DNA of 64,000 nucleotides from an uncultured Eggerthella sp. (GTDB lineage: Bacteria > Actinomycetota > Coriobacteriia > Coriobacteriales > Eggerthellaceae). The notes beneath the pieces were generated by a model. That model made no database searches. It had not been told where the DNA came from and saw nothing but the letters and a program-made list of their open reading frames with translations. The stretch is from the NCBI GenBank assembly GCA_900542525.1, contig UQNZ01000006.1, forward strand, positions 1 to 64,000. Reading direction: 5' to 3'. Position numbers and translations under genes: made by a program. Positions 9,851-18,543 of the stretch are shown here, piece after piece; the stretch's first letter is position 1; the number at the start of each line of letters is the position of its first letter.

Positions 9851-10425
9851 TAGCATTCACCTCCATCTGTCTTTTCTTTCATCACGATGCGCGCTTGATC
9901 GAACTGCGAGCGAAGGCTTGCGTCGATATAGTTACCCATCGTGGACATGACGATACCACCCAGGATAGAAGGATCTTTATGCTCGACGAGCACGCAGTCT
10001 CTTCCCAGGTCGTTCTTAATCTTGTTCTTAATTACAGTTCGCAAGTTGTCATCAAGATCAACAACCGTCGTTACATCAACAACATTGAAATCGAGCTTGG
10101 AAACGATCAGGCTCTCGTAGTCTGCGTAGACGCGACGAAGCTTTTCAACATCGCCACGAGAAGCCATGACGCCCAACAGTTCAACCAGAATGGGATGGTA
10201 ACCCTCGAAAACATTGCACGCGATTTCCTTGCGCTGTTCAGGGGTGTACACCTCATCGTCCAACGAAAGACGAAGCTTGATGTTGGTGGACATGAATTCC
10301 AAGATCTGGATCAATTGGTTGCGAACCTCAACGACAGCATCTCGTCCGCCCATGTTATGAGCGCCCTCGAGTGCAGCGTTAGCATAGGCTGCAATAATTT
10401 CATTGATGACGTGACGATTAGGCAT
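9850..10425 (-). CDS. atpH: ATP synthase F1 delta subunit
   Basis: 191 aa peripheral-stalk subunit of the OSCP/delta family. N-terminal six-helix domain (INEIIAAYANAALEGA) and the C-terminal conserved region (LGRDCVLVEHKDPSILGGIVMSTMGNYIDASLRSQ) containing the family's GG-hydrophobic signature. Overlaps the end of atpF by eight bases and touches atpA, so stoichiometry is probably kept by coupled translation. Confidence 0.95.
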   Translation of the reverse strand: MPNRHVINEIIAAYANAALEGAHNMGGRDAVVEVRNQLIQILEFMSTNIKLRLSLDDEVYTPEQRKEIACNVFEGYHPILVELLGVMASRGDVEKLRRVYADYESLIVSKLDFNVVDVTTVVDLDDNLRTVIKNKIKNDLGRDCVLVEHKDPSILGGIVMSTMGNYIDASLRSQFDQARIVMKEKTDGGEC

Positions 10426-11029
10426 TTAAACTACCTGCCTCTTTCACGTAGCGCTCGATGAGCTTGCGGTGCTCTTCGTCGCTGAAATCTTCGCCGATCA
10501 CACGCGTAGCAATGTCAACGGAAAGGTCGACGACCGAACCCTTGAGTTCAGAGATCGCCGATTGCTTTTCAGCCTCGATAGCGACTTTAGCCTTCGCAAC
10601 GATTGCAGCAGCCTCTTCTTGAGCCTTCTGCTTCGCCTCGGACTCCATCGCATCACAGGATTGACGAGCATTATTGAGCATTTGCTGAGCCTGGGCTTTA
10701 GCGCCTTCAAGCTGTTCGCGATATTCTGCCAGCAAACGTTCGCTTTCCTGGCGAGCCTCTTCAGACTTCTCCAGGGAATTCTTGATGGTGTCTTCGCGCT
10801 TCTTCAGCATGCCGTCAAACAGCGGCCAGCCGAACTTGGCGAGGATGATCCACAAGATGATGAAGGCAACGAGCATCGGGATGAATTCATCCATGTGGGG
10901 AAGAATCGCGCCGATTCCCGCTCCGTCTTCAGCAGCGAATGCAGGCAGAGGGCAAAATGCGGCCACACCAAGCAATGCGACAACGCCGATTGCCAGGTAG
11001 TGTACATATTTGCTTACAGTTGCTTTCAA
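10418..11029 (-). CDS. atpF: ATP synthase Fo subunit b
   Basis: About 203 aa. A leader-like hydrophobic stretch (YLAIGVVALLGVAAFCPLPAFAAEDG) is followed by the true membrane anchor (FIPMLVAFIILWIILAKFGWPLF) and then a long charged helix rich in Glu, Lys, Ala and Gln that forms the stator. The N-terminal leader ending AFAAED suggests a cleaved signal, seen in some actinobacterial b subunits. Start chosen at TTG 11029 because AAGGAGG lies eight bases upstream; the frame stays open further upstream without a ribosome site. Overlaps atpH by eight bases. Confidence 0.93.
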   Translation of the reverse strand: MKATVSKYVHYLAIGVVALLGVAAFCPLPAFAAEDGAGIGAILPHMDEFIPMLVAFIILWIILAKFGWPLFDGMLKKREDTIKNSLEKSEEARQESERLLAEYREQLEGAKAQAQQMLNNARQSCDAMESEAKQKAQEEAAAIVAKAKVAIEAEKQSAISELKGSVVDLSVDIATRVIGEDFSDEEHRKLIERYVKEAGSLNA

Positions 11030-11081
11030 TTCGCTTGCCTCCTTCTTGTCTATCGGAAAATACGTAACCGCTAAGGTACTT

Positions 11082-11300
11082 CTAACCGATGAAGAAGAGA
11101 ACCAAGCCGAGCAGTGCCAATGCCTCAGACATAGCAGCACCGATGAAGAAGTAGCCCATGAGCTGACCCTTCATTTCAGGCTGACGAGCTGCAGAGACGC
11201 ACAAACCGTAGGTAGCGATGCCAATACCGATACCAGGACCGATAGCTGCAAGGCCATAGCCTACAACCTTGAGTGCTGCGAGCACAATAGTCAATTCCAC
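11082..11300 (-). CDS. atpE: ATP synthase Fo subunit c
   Basis: 72-aa proteolipid, two membrane helices joined by the polar loop SAARQPEM (conserved RQP). The ion-carrying Glu is in AAMSEALALLG of helix 2. Helix 1 has PGIGIGI rather than the P-x3-Q motif, and the residue after Glu is Ala rather than Ser/Thr, so it looks proton- rather than sodium-coupled (inference from known c-ring motifs). Start is GTG 11300, five bases after AGGAGG; a perfect 10-bp hairpin precedes that site. Confidence 0.95.
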   Translation of the reverse strand: MELTIVLAALKVVGYGLAAIGPGIGIGIATYGLCVSAARQPEMKGQLMGYFFIGAAMSEALALLGLVLFFIG

Positions 11301-11315
11301 GATTACCTCCTTTTT

Positions 11316-11341
11316 TGAATGAAGACCTATTTCTTCATTCA
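11316..11341 (-). promoter_or_regulatory. Hairpin directly before the atpE ribosome site
   Basis: Perfect 10-bp inverted repeat TGAATGAAGA / TCTTCATTCA with a six-base loop. On the minus strand it is followed by A-run plus AGGAGG of atpE, so it is not a terminator. It could protect or tune the mRNA for the c subunit, which is needed in excess over other subunits; that role is inference. Confidence 0.55.
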
Positions 11342-11482
11342 TGTCTAATTAACCCAGCTGAAAAATCTTTTTTCGTACCAGCTGAACTACCAAGATCGTT
11401 TCACCCGTTAGCCCAACGCGCTTCAGAACCAAGTTCAACGGGTAGGGATCACATGACCCCCAAAGCGCGACCGCCTTGCAGC

Positions 11483-12271
11483 CTAGTGAGGATGGATAGC
11501 CATACCTATATAGGATGAAGACAGGATCGTGAAAACGTATGCCTGCAAGAACGCGACCAGCGTCTCGAGCGCATACATGAAGAAGAGCAGGAAGAACCAG
11601 GCAATAGCTGGAAGACCCACGACCAGATCCATGCTAAAGATCGCGGTCTGGAGGAAGATGGTGGTTGCCAGCGAGAACACTGCGAGCACCATATGACCTG
11701 CGAGCATATTGCCATAAAGACGAACGGCCAGCGTAAGAACGCGAATGACCATCGAAATGAACTCAAGGAACCAGATGATGGGAATCATCGGACCAGGAAC
11801 GCCATGCGGCGCGAAGCTGCGCATGTACTTGAAGAAACCGAGCTGCTTGAATCCGTAAAAGTTGAAGTAAACAAAGGAAACAAGTGCAAGCGCCCACGTG
11901 ATAGAGATGGTGCCAGTTGCGGCTTTCGCACCTGGGATAAGGCCGATCACATTAGCGAATAAGATGAAGAAGAACAACGTGGTAAGAAAGGGAATGTGCT
12001 TTTTATAGCCTTCACCGATAACATCGGCACCAACGCTGTTGGAGATGAAGTCGTAGCCATATTCGAGGATGGCCGTGAACTTCTTGTGCGGAATGAACTC
12101 CAGTTTACGTGCGCCGATGAGTACTGCCAGCAGCACCAATGCGAGAGCGATGAACATATACAGCGTGTACTGCGTAATGCCCCAGCCCCCAATGGAAAAG
12201 AGTACCGTCGAATCGAAGTTCGCAGATAGACCCTGCGCCTCCGCGACGAATTTCTCCAATGCTTCACCCAT
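11483..12271 (-). CDS. atpB: ATP synthase Fo subunit a
   Basis: 262 aa polytopic membrane protein with five to six helices. Contains the conserved proton-channel helix VLTLAVRLYGNMLAGHMVL with the essential Arg in AVRLYGN, and the final helix LETLVAFLQAYVFTILSSSYI. Pairs with the c-ring. Start ATG 12271 (MGEALEKFVAEAQ) is preceded by AAGGTAAGGAATCTCA, a moderate ribosome site. A 180-base spacer before atpE is unusually long for this operon. Confidence 0.97.
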   Translation of the reverse strand: MGEALEKFVAEAQGLSANFDSTVLFSIGGWGITQYTLYMFIALALVLLAVLIGARKLEFIPHKKFTAILEYGYDFISNSVGADVIGEGYKKHIPFLTTLFFFILFANVIGLIPGAKAATGTISITWALALVSFVYFNFYGFKQLGFFKYMRSFAPHGVPGPMIPIIWFLEFISMVIRVLTLAVRLYGNMLAGHMVLAVFSLATTIFLQTAIFSMDLVVGLPAIAWFFLLFFMYALETLVAFLQAYVFTILSSSYIGMAIHPH

Positions 12272-12294
12272 TGAGATTCCTTACCTTTCCGTAC

Positions 12295-12648
12295 TTATTT
12301 CTTAACGCGCTTTTTTGCCAGCACGTTTTTGTACACGACATAGATCGAAGTGACCACCACGAGCGTTAGAATCTCGGCGACCGCGAACGGAAGAACCATT
12401 TCGCGCACAACGATCGCACAGATGATGAGTGCGACCGCCACCACGATGAGCGAGACGAAGAATCCGCCCAAGCCGTAGAGACCAGCGCTCAAAGGAGAGG
12501 TAGAAGTAGATTTGCGAGAGAGACGCAGCGCAACGAAAAGCGGAACGAATCCGGCAACGCCGGCAAGGATTCCTAATGCGATTGCTGCTGCCATCAGACC
12601 AACTTTCAAATCTGCAGAAACTACACACTTCTCAGCCTTCTGAAGCAT
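12295..12648 (-). CDS. Small membrane protein, AtpI-like (first gene of atp operon)
   Basis: 117 aa with four predicted membrane helices and a basic C-terminus (KNVLAKKRVKK). Position immediately before atpB, and size, match the AtpI/ATP-synthase-I family, which helps assemble the c-ring in other bacteria. The sequence itself has no motif that proves this, so the name rests mainly on context. The ATG at 12648 has only a weak GGGG upstream. Confidence 0.6.
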   Translation of the reverse strand: MLQKAEKCVVSADLKVGLMAAAIALGILAGVAGFVPLFVALRLSRKSTSTSPLSAGLYGLGGFFVSLIVVAVALIICAIVVREMVLPFAVAEILTLVVVTSIYVVYKNVLAKKRVKK

Positions 12649-12729
12649 AAACCAACCCCAAACGGCACAGTTATGAGTTCCGATAAGATGCTCGATTCTA
12701 GGGTAAGTGGTGAAATGAATGCGTTCAGA

Positions 12730-13224
12730 CTATTCTGGGTCGAATACGCGCAGCGTGATGCCCGATTCTTCAAGGAGTTCCATGGCAAGTTCGTCGGGAT
12801 AGGGGTTCTTGTAAACGATCTCTTCAATGCCCGCATTGATGAGCATTTTGGCACACACAACGCACGGTTGTGTGTTTATATAGATTGAAGAACCTTCGAT
12901 GTTGATGCCATAACGCGCAGCCTGCAAAAGCGCATTTTGCTCGGCATGGAGCCCACGGCAGATCTCATGACGCTGCCCAGAAGGCACACCGAGCTGTTGG
13001 CGCAAGCATCCCGTTTCGGCACAATGGCGAAGGCCGGTGGGCACTCCGTTATAGCCTGTGGCAAGGATGCGGCGATCCTTCACAACGACCGCCCCTACCG
13101 CGCGGCGCAAGCACGTAGTGCGTGTTGCTACCTCTTCAGCGAGTTTCATGAAGTACTCATCCCAGGAAGGACGCGTGTCAACGAACGCGCCTGATGTTTG
13201 TTGCGTGCTTGTTGTCTCTTCCAT
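12730..13224 (-). CDS. dCMP deaminase (ComEB-like cytidine/deoxycytidylate deaminase)
   Basis: 164 aa zinc-dependent deaminase that makes dUMP for thymidylate synthesis. Zinc site seen as HAEQNAL (His plus catalytic Glu) and PCVVCAK (two Cys). N-terminal region has AVVVKDRRILATGYNGVP, typical of the dCMP group. The start ATG 13224 is preceded by AAGGAG at five bases. Adjacent to upp, consistent with pyrimidine metabolism. Confidence 0.92.
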   Translation of the reverse strand: MEETTSTQQTSGAFVDTRPSWDEYFMKLAEEVATRTTCLRRAVGAVVVKDRRILATGYNGVPTGLRHCAETGCLRQQLGVPSGQRHEICRGLHAEQNALLQAARYGINIEGSSIYINTQPCVVCAKMLINAGIEEIVYKNPYPDELAMELLEESGITLRVFDPE

Positions 13225-13357
13225 AGATGCTCCTTCATCGTTACCTTGCTTCAAGTATAAACAAGCGTGCGAGCGCTGTGTTCCAAACGATCGATTCCTT
13301 GCGTTTTTCCCTGGACTATATAGCAGCATTGTAGAAGTTGTGCGCAAGCAGGCAGAC

Positions 13358-14026
13358 TTAGGCGTTGAGTGCGTTGAAGATACGATCTCCCGCATCGCCC
13401 AATCCAGGGACGATGTAGGCATCTTCATTCATGCCCCCATCGAGCGCCGCTGTGATAATGCGGATATCAGGATCGAACTCGAATGCCCGCTGTATCCCTT
13501 CAGGAGCAGCAACGATGACCACACATGTAATGTCCTTCGCTCCGCGCTCACGTACAGCTTGAATCGCAGCAACGAGCGAACCACCCGTAGCAAGCATAGG
13601 ATCTACGAGAAGGACAGGATGATTGGCGACCGAAGCAGGGATGTTCGCATAATACAGATAGGGTTCATGGGTCGTTTCATCGCGCTTCATCCCAAGGTGC
13701 GCGATCTGCGCCGTGGGAATGAGCTCCATGAACGCCTCTTGCATCGCAAGACCGGCGCGCAGAATCGGAATGATGACCGGCTCTTTGCCCTTGATGGTTT
13801 GACAGCTCGCCTGCGCAATGGGCGTCTCGATCTCGATCGGTGAAGTAGCGAGCGTGCGCGTTGCCTCATAGACTTCCAAAAGTGCGATCTCGCGCAATGC
13901 TTCGCGGAAGATGTTACTTGGCGTATTCTTGTCGCGCAGGATAGAGAGCTTGTGCTCAACGAGCGGATGATCGATCACGACCAGACGGTCGGCGTACTGC
14001 TCACGTATGTCTTGCCCTTGTTTCAT
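13358..14026 (-). CDS. upp: Uracil phosphoribosyltransferase
   Basis: 222 aa salvage enzyme converting uracil and PRPP to UMP. PRPP loop seen as LLVDPMLATGGSL (about residue 140) and the uracil-binding C-terminal stretch as PGLGDAGDRIFNAL. IPILRAGLAM is also typical. ATG 14026 is chosen because AAGG precedes it by five bases; a TTG four codons upstream has no ribosome site. A structured 298-base leader lies upstream. Confidence 0.95.
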   Translation of the reverse strand: MKQGQDIREQYADRLVVIDHPLVEHKLSILRDKNTPSNIFREALREIALLEVYEATRTLATSPIEIETPIAQASCQTIKGKEPVIIPILRAGLAMQEAFMELIPTAQIAHLGMKRDETTHEPYLYYANIPASVANHPVLLVDPMLATGGSLVAAIQAVRERGAKDITCVVIVAAPEGIQRAFEFDPDIRIITAALDGGMNEDAYIVPGLGDAGDRIFNALNA

Positions 14027-14324
14027 CTTGTCCTTCAATCAACAAACGTAGAGACTATCCCAAAGACGAAGCTTATCTTAGTGCTAGAGCGCAGGGCCCC
14101 ACCCCTTCTACTCTTATCCTCTACTCGCCGAAGAAGCCCCTCTTTATTTCAACCCTAAAAGTTTTCCTAGAGGAGAAGAAGGGTTCCCCTGGCTGCTCAA
14201 CGCGCAGTTCCGCACGAGGAGTTTTCTCGTTTAAACTTTTTAAAACGAGAAAACGACAAGCTCAGGACTGTTTAAGTACCGAGTAGTCGGGGTGCCCTTC
14301 TTCGCCTCGAAAGTAAACCTATTC
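14027..14324 (-). other. Structured intergenic region between glyA and upp
   Basis: No gene seen. It holds a 12-bp inverted repeat (14221-14254, GTTTTCTCGTTT/AAACGAGAAAAC) without a clean T-tract, and complementary nine-mers GAAGAAGGG (about 14179) and CCCTTCTTC (about 14294) that could enclose it. It may be the glyA 3' end plus a upp leader. I could not match it to a known riboswitch class. Confidence 0.4.
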
Positions 14325-15575
14325 CTATAGGCTCAGATAGAGCGGATGCTTCGCGATCAATTCTTCGATCTTCGTAGAGATCTCCGCGAGCTTCGTGTCG
14401 TTTTCAGCGTTGAACACCGTAGCGGCGATAAGTTCGCCGATGGTGTAGAACTCTTCAGCATCGAAACCGCGTGTAGTGCCCGCAGCCGAACCAACGCGAA
14501 TGCCGCTCGTAACGAAGGGCGAGCGCGTTTCGTTCGGGATCGTGTTCTTGTTCACAGTAAGGCCAACACGCTCGAGCAGCTTCTCAGCGTCCTTGCCCGT
14601 AATGTTCGCGGGGTTCAGGTCGACCAAGCAAAGATGGTTGTCGGTGCCGCCCGAAACGAGGCGCAGCCCCCCATCAGCCATACCCTTGCCAAGTGCGGCT
14701 GCATTCTTCACCACGTTCTCGATATAGGTAGCGTATTCCGGCTGCAGCGCCTCTTGGAACGCAACCGCCTTGCCCGCGATCACATGCATGAGCGGCCCAC
14801 CCTGAGAACCAGGGAACACTGCCTTATCGATCTTGGTTGCGAGCTCTTCATTGTTGGTGAGGATGAATCCACCGCGCGGACCACGCAAGGTCTTGTGGCT
14901 CGTGGACGTTACGATATCGGCATAAGGCACAGGGCTCGGATGTGCACCCGTGGCAACGAGGCCAGCGATATGTGCCATGTCGATCATGAGATAGGCACCC
15001 ACTTCATGCGCAATATTCGCCATGCGCTCGAAATCGATCACGCGCGGATAGGCTGAAGCGCCGCCTACGATCAGCTTCGGCTTATGCTCCTTCGCCAAGC
15101 GCTCCATCTCGTCGTAATCGATACGTTCGGTCTCAGGATGCACGCCATAGGCAACGAACTTATAATCCTTGCCCGAGAAGTTCACTGGAGAGCCATGAGT
15201 AAGGTGTCCACCATGGTCGAGCGAAAGCCCCAGAATAGTATCGCCCAGTTCGACCGTTGCGGCATACGCAGCCAGATTCGCATTCGCGCCACTGTGAGGC
15301 TGAACGTTGGCGAACCCGCACTTGAACAGCTCTTTCGCACGATCACGTGCCAGATCCTCGACAATGTCGACCTTTTCGCAGCCACCGTAATAGCGCTTGC
15401 CTGGATAGCCTTCGGCGTACTTATTGGTGAGCACACTGCCCACCGCCTCCATGACCGCTGGTGAAGTGAAGTTCTCCGAAGCGATCAGCTCAATGCACGA
15501 GCGCTGGCGCGCGAGCTCTTGATCGATCGCGGTTGCAATTTGCGGGTCTTGTGCGGCAAGGATCGGTTGTGCCAT
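14325..15575 (-). CDS. glyA: Serine hydroxymethyltransferase
   Basis: 416 aa PLP enzyme converting serine and tetrahydrofolate to glycine and methylene-THF. PLP lysine is K228 in TSTSHKTLRGPRGG. IASENFTSPAV and KYAEGYPGKRYYGG near the N-terminus and DNHLCLVDL / TSGIRVGSAAGTTRG near the C-terminus are all canonical. AAAGGAG precedes the ATG at 15575. Single-gene unit by spacing. Confidence 0.97.
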   Translation of the reverse strand: MAQPILAAQDPQIATAIDQELARQRSCIELIASENFTSPAVMEAVGSVLTNKYAEGYPGKRYYGGCEKVDIVEDLARDRAKELFKCGFANVQPHSGANANLAAYAATVELGDTILGLSLDHGGHLTHGSPVNFSGKDYKFVAYGVHPETERIDYDEMERLAKEHKPKLIVGGASAYPRVIDFERMANIAHEVGAYLMIDMAHIAGLVATGAHPSPVPYADIVTSTSHKTLRGPRGGFILTNNEELATKIDKAVFPGSQGGPLMHVIAGKAVAFQEALQPEYATYIENVVKNAAALGKGMADGGLRLVSGGTDNHLCLVDLNPANITGKDAEKLLERVGLTVNKNTIPNETRSPFVTSGIRVGSAAGTTRGFDAEEFYTIGELIAATVFNAENDTKLAEISTKIEELIAKHPLYLSL

Positions 15576-15663
15576 GCCTTTCTCCTTTCGTGAGTGAAGC
15601 GCTACTGCTTCACGATGATGCGCCTAGCGCGCTTGGGTTGCTTTCATAGTAGAAGCCTACTCG

Positions 15664-16416
15664 TTATTCGTCTGAACTGTCGCTTTCACCTTCAGGTTGC
15701 GCCTGCCCTTGCGCATCTGCGCCATTCGCTGGCAGTGCAACATGCAACGCAGTAAGCTCTGCGATCGGCGCACTATAGTAACCAGAAAGGTTGTCGGCCG
15801 AACCTAACAGCGCATCGCGATACACTCCGTTATCCTGATCGCCCACCACACTCCAGTCATCATCGTACTCGTGAAGGTGAATCTCGGTCTGACAAAGCGT
15901 TGGCTCAGTGTTCTCGAAGATGCTCTTCAGCAGATTCCTGCCGTATTCCAGCGGGTCTTCCGTTGTGCCTGCCTCGATAGCTGCTTTGTTCTCGAGCAAC
16001 CAAGCAACATACTCGTTCGACCATTGCTTGATGATGGGTTCGAGCTGTTTGCAGGTAATGGAGGCGAAGATCTTCGCATCGTTCTCTTCGCCGTTCATCT
16101 CAACATCGCCCAGGCTGGAAGTGAAGCCCTCCAGCCACCAGTCAAAGAATTCTTCCTGTGAAATACCGATCTGCTCAAGTTCTTCAGCCTGCGAGACCTC
16201 AGGTAAAAAGCTGATCGATTCGGGATTCTTCTGCTGAATCGCGCTCATTTCAGCCAGTGCAGCATTAGCGGCAAGCTGGCCCTGAGGGGGCTTGCAGCCA
16301 GAAAGCACGAAAGCCGTGCACGCCATGAGCGCACACGTTGCAAGTGCGATCGCACATATGAGAACGCGCGATCTGCGCTGAAGCGTTTTTGCTGATGAGA
16401 GAGTTTGTTTTATCAA
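15664..16416 (-). CDS. Putative lipoprotein of unknown function
   Basis: 250 aa. Basic start (MIKQTLSSAKTLQRRSR), hydrophobic core and lipobox VLSGC with Cys41 predict a lipid-anchored extracellular protein, a substrate for Lgt encoded at 24.1 kb. The mature part is acidic, with a pattern of helices between residues 60 and 200 (EEFFDWWLEGF, ITCKQLEPIIKQWSNEYVAWLLENK) and no catalytic motif I recognise; similar DUF-type lipoproteins occur widely in Coriobacteriia. Starts at TTG 16416 with AAAGG six bases upstream. Tail SDSSDE. Confidence 0.8.
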   Translation of the reverse strand: MIKQTLSSAKTLQRRSRVLICAIALATCALMACTAFVLSGCKPPQGQLAANAALAEMSAIQQKNPESISFLPEVSQAEELEQIGISQEEFFDWWLEGFTSSLGDVEMNGEENDAKIFASITCKQLEPIIKQWSNEYVAWLLENKAAIEAGTTEDPLEYGRNLLKSIFENTEPTLCQTEIHLHEYDDDWSVVGDQDNGVYRDALLGSADNLSGYYSAPIAELTALHVALPANGADAQGQAQPEGESDSSDE

Positions 16417-16442
16417 GTTTCGCCTTTCTTCCGCGTTATGCC

Positions 16443-16883
16443 TTAAAGTTCATCGAGCGCCATGATCTTTTCCACGCGCTGCGCATGGCGTCCGCCACCG
16501 AACGCGCTCGAGAGAAACACACGCACGATCTCCTTATTGTCCTCCAAGCTCACGAAGCGCCCAGAAAGTGTGAGAACGTTGGCATCGTTGTGTTCACGAC
16601 AAAGCACAGCGAATTCAGTGCTCACGATATTTGCCGCACGAACTCCTGGCACCTTGTCGGCTGCCATTGCCATGCCGATGCCCGTTCCGCAAACGAGGAT
16701 GCCGTAGTCGGCTGCCCCTTCGGCAACATCGCGCGCAACACGAAGCGCATAATCGGGATAGTCAACGCGATCGTCGTTCTCTGGCCCGCGATCGATCACA
16801 TCATGACCTTCATCGACGAGGAACGCAGCCAGCGCATCCTTCTGTTCGAACCCTGCATGATCGGAACCGAGCGAGATGATCAT
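16443..16883 (-). CDS. rpiB: Ribose-5-phosphate isomerase B
   Basis: 146 aa RpiB/LacAB family enzyme interconverting ribose 5-phosphate and ribulose 5-phosphate. Start MIISLGSDHAGFEQKD is the family N-terminus, catalytic Cys65 lies in CGTGIGMAMAADK, and RCREHND-like CREHNDANVLTLSGR follows. ATG 16883 has AAGGA five bases upstream; the frame continues open further upstream but without family sequence. Its 5' region carries a TATAAT (16965-16970) and a small hairpin AATGCTC/GAGCATT (16941-16958). Confidence 0.93.
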   Translation of the reverse strand: MIISLGSDHAGFEQKDALAAFLVDEGHDVIDRGPENDDRVDYPDYALRVARDVAEGAADYGILVCGTGIGMAMAADKVPGVRAANIVSTEFAVLCREHNDANVLTLSGRFVSLEDNKEIVRVFLSSAFGGGRHAQRVEKIMALDEL

Positions 16884-16940
16884 GGCATTCCTTCTTCCTG
16901 ATTTGAGCGCCGCCGTGATAGCAGCGCAAGACGGTGAACG

Positions 16941-16970
16941 AATGCTCGAAAGAGCATTGCTCTCATTATA
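16941..16970 (-). promoter_or_regulatory. rpiB -10 box and leader hairpin
   Basis: TATAAT (16965-16970, minus strand) is followed at once by GAGAGCAATGCTC and a 7-bp hairpin AATGCTC-tttc-GAGCATT. The -35 region is weak. The same TATAATGAGAGCA string appears before lgt. Confidence 0.4.
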
Positions 16971-18540
16971 CGTAAGGCGAATCGGACTTCGTACGACAAA
17001 CGCAATCATTCCAGCCTGCGAGCAACTCTTCTCGCTCGGCAGCAGTGAGCCTGGGTTGAAAGACGAACGCGCCTTGGCGAAGCAAGCGCAATTCCTCCTT
17101 GTCACGCCAAAATCCACTCGAAAGCCCCGCCAGGAATGCCGCGCCCAAAGCGGTGCTCTCAACGATCGCGGGACGCGCGAGCGGCGTTGCGAGGATATCG
17201 GCGCAGAATTGCATGAGGAAATCGTTCTGGCTCACACCGCCATCAACATGCAGCTGGCCCAGCTTGATTCCCGTGTCGAGTTCCATGGCGCGCAGCACAT
17301 CGTAGACCTGATAACCCTGCGCCTCAAGGCAGGCACGCACCAAATGCGCGCGTTCTACACCGCGCGTGAGCCCGAAGATCGCTCCCCGTGCATCCGCATC
17401 CCAATAAGGAGCGCCAAGACCCGTGAAGGCGGGCACCACGTAAACGCCGTGAGAGTCCGGCACGCTTTGCGCGAGCGCCGAGGTGCTTGCTGGATCATCG
17501 ATAAGGCCCAGGCCTTCCTCAAGCCACTGGATGAGCGCGCCACCCATGAACACGCTACCTTCGAGCGCATACTCGAGCTTATCGGTGCCCGAAGCAGAAG
17601 CCGCGATGGTCGTGAGCAACCCATGGTGCGAGAGCGCCGGCTCTGTGCCGATATTCATGAGCATGAAGCATCCAGTGCCGAAGGTCGATTTCGCTTCCCC
17701 CGGCGCAAAGCAGCACTGACCGAAGAGCGCCGCCTGCTGGTCACCCGCTACTCCCGTAAGAGGAATACCCCCTGGCAAGATGTCGTTGCTCGTTCGCCCG
17801 AAATTGCCCGAGGAAGGCCGCACTTCGGGAAGCATAGCTGGCGGGATCAAAAACAGTTCGCACAGCCATTCGTCCCATTCGCCCGTGTTGATGTTGAAGA
17901 GCATCGTGCGACTGGCGTTCGTATAGTCGGTCGCATGCACGCGCCCTTGCGTTAGATTCCAAATGAGCCACGTATCCACAGTACCGAACAGCAGATCGCC
18001 CGCTTGCGCCGCTTCGCGCGCTCCTTCAACGTTGTCCAGGATCCAAGCGATCTTGCTCGCTGAAAAATAGGCGTCGGGAATAAGGCCCGTGCGCGAACGA
18101 ATCTCTTCCACGATGGCTTCGTTTTGCTTCAGCTCATCGATCGCTTCAGCAGTTCTGCGGCATTGCCACACGATCGCATTGTGGATCGGCTCACCTGTAT
18201 GGCGATTCCAAACGATGGTCGTCTCGCGCTGATTGGTGATGCCGATGCTATCGATATCCTCAGGGCTCAGCCCCTGCGAAACGAGCAGCTCGGTGAGCAC
18301 TTTGAGCTGACTCGAAAGGATGTCTTTAGGATCGTGCTCCACCCAGCCAGGATGAGGAAATATCTGCGGGAAGGGGCTCTGCGTGATCGCTCGAATAGCG
18401 CCACTGCGATCCACCAGCACTGCTCGCGATGAAGTAGTTCCTTGGTCGAGCGCGATCACGTAGGAATCCCGTGAATTGTTCGTCTGGTCGAAAAGGGTCT
18501 CAGGTGCTTGCGCTGCCTGACGCGTATCTTGGGCATTCAT
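16966..18540 (-). CDS. glpK: Glycerol kinase
   Basis: 524 aa FGGY-family kinase making glycerol 3-phosphate. ALDQGTTSSRAVLVD (phosphate loop, near residue 30), GWVEHDPKDI, ITNQRETTIVWNRHTGEPIHNAIVWQ-type active-site region and GSVFMGGALIQWL are all glycerol-kinase specific. An extra 25 residues precede the kinase fold (MNAQDTRQAAQAPETLF). GAAGGAAG sits before ATG 18540, three bases from the end of the hydrolase gene, so the two are one operon. No glpF or glpD in view. Confidence 0.96.
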   Translation of the reverse strand: MNAQDTRQAAQAPETLFDQTNNSRDSYVIALDQGTTSSRAVLVDRSGAIRAITQSPFPQIFPHPGWVEHDPKDILSSQLKVLTELLVSQGLSPEDIDSIGITNQRETTIVWNRHTGEPIHNAIVWQCRRTAEAIDELKQNEAIVEEIRSRTGLIPDAYFSASKIAWILDNVEGAREAAQAGDLLFGTVDTWLIWNLTQGRVHATDYTNASRTMLFNINTGEWDEWLCELFLIPPAMLPEVRPSSGNFGRTSNDILPGGIPLTGVAGDQQAALFGQCCFAPGEAKSTFGTGCFMLMNIGTEPALSHHGLLTTIAASASGTDKLEYALEGSVFMGGALIQWLEEGLGLIDDPASTSALAQSVPDSHGVYVVPAFTGLGAPYWDADARGAIFGLTRGVERAHLVRACLEAQGYQVYDVLRAMELDTGIKLGQLHVDGGVSQNDFLMQFCADILATPLARPAIVESTALGAAFLAGLSSGFWRDKEELRLLRQGAFVFQPRLTAAEREELLAGWNDCVCRTKSDSPYV

Positions 18541-18543
18541 CGG

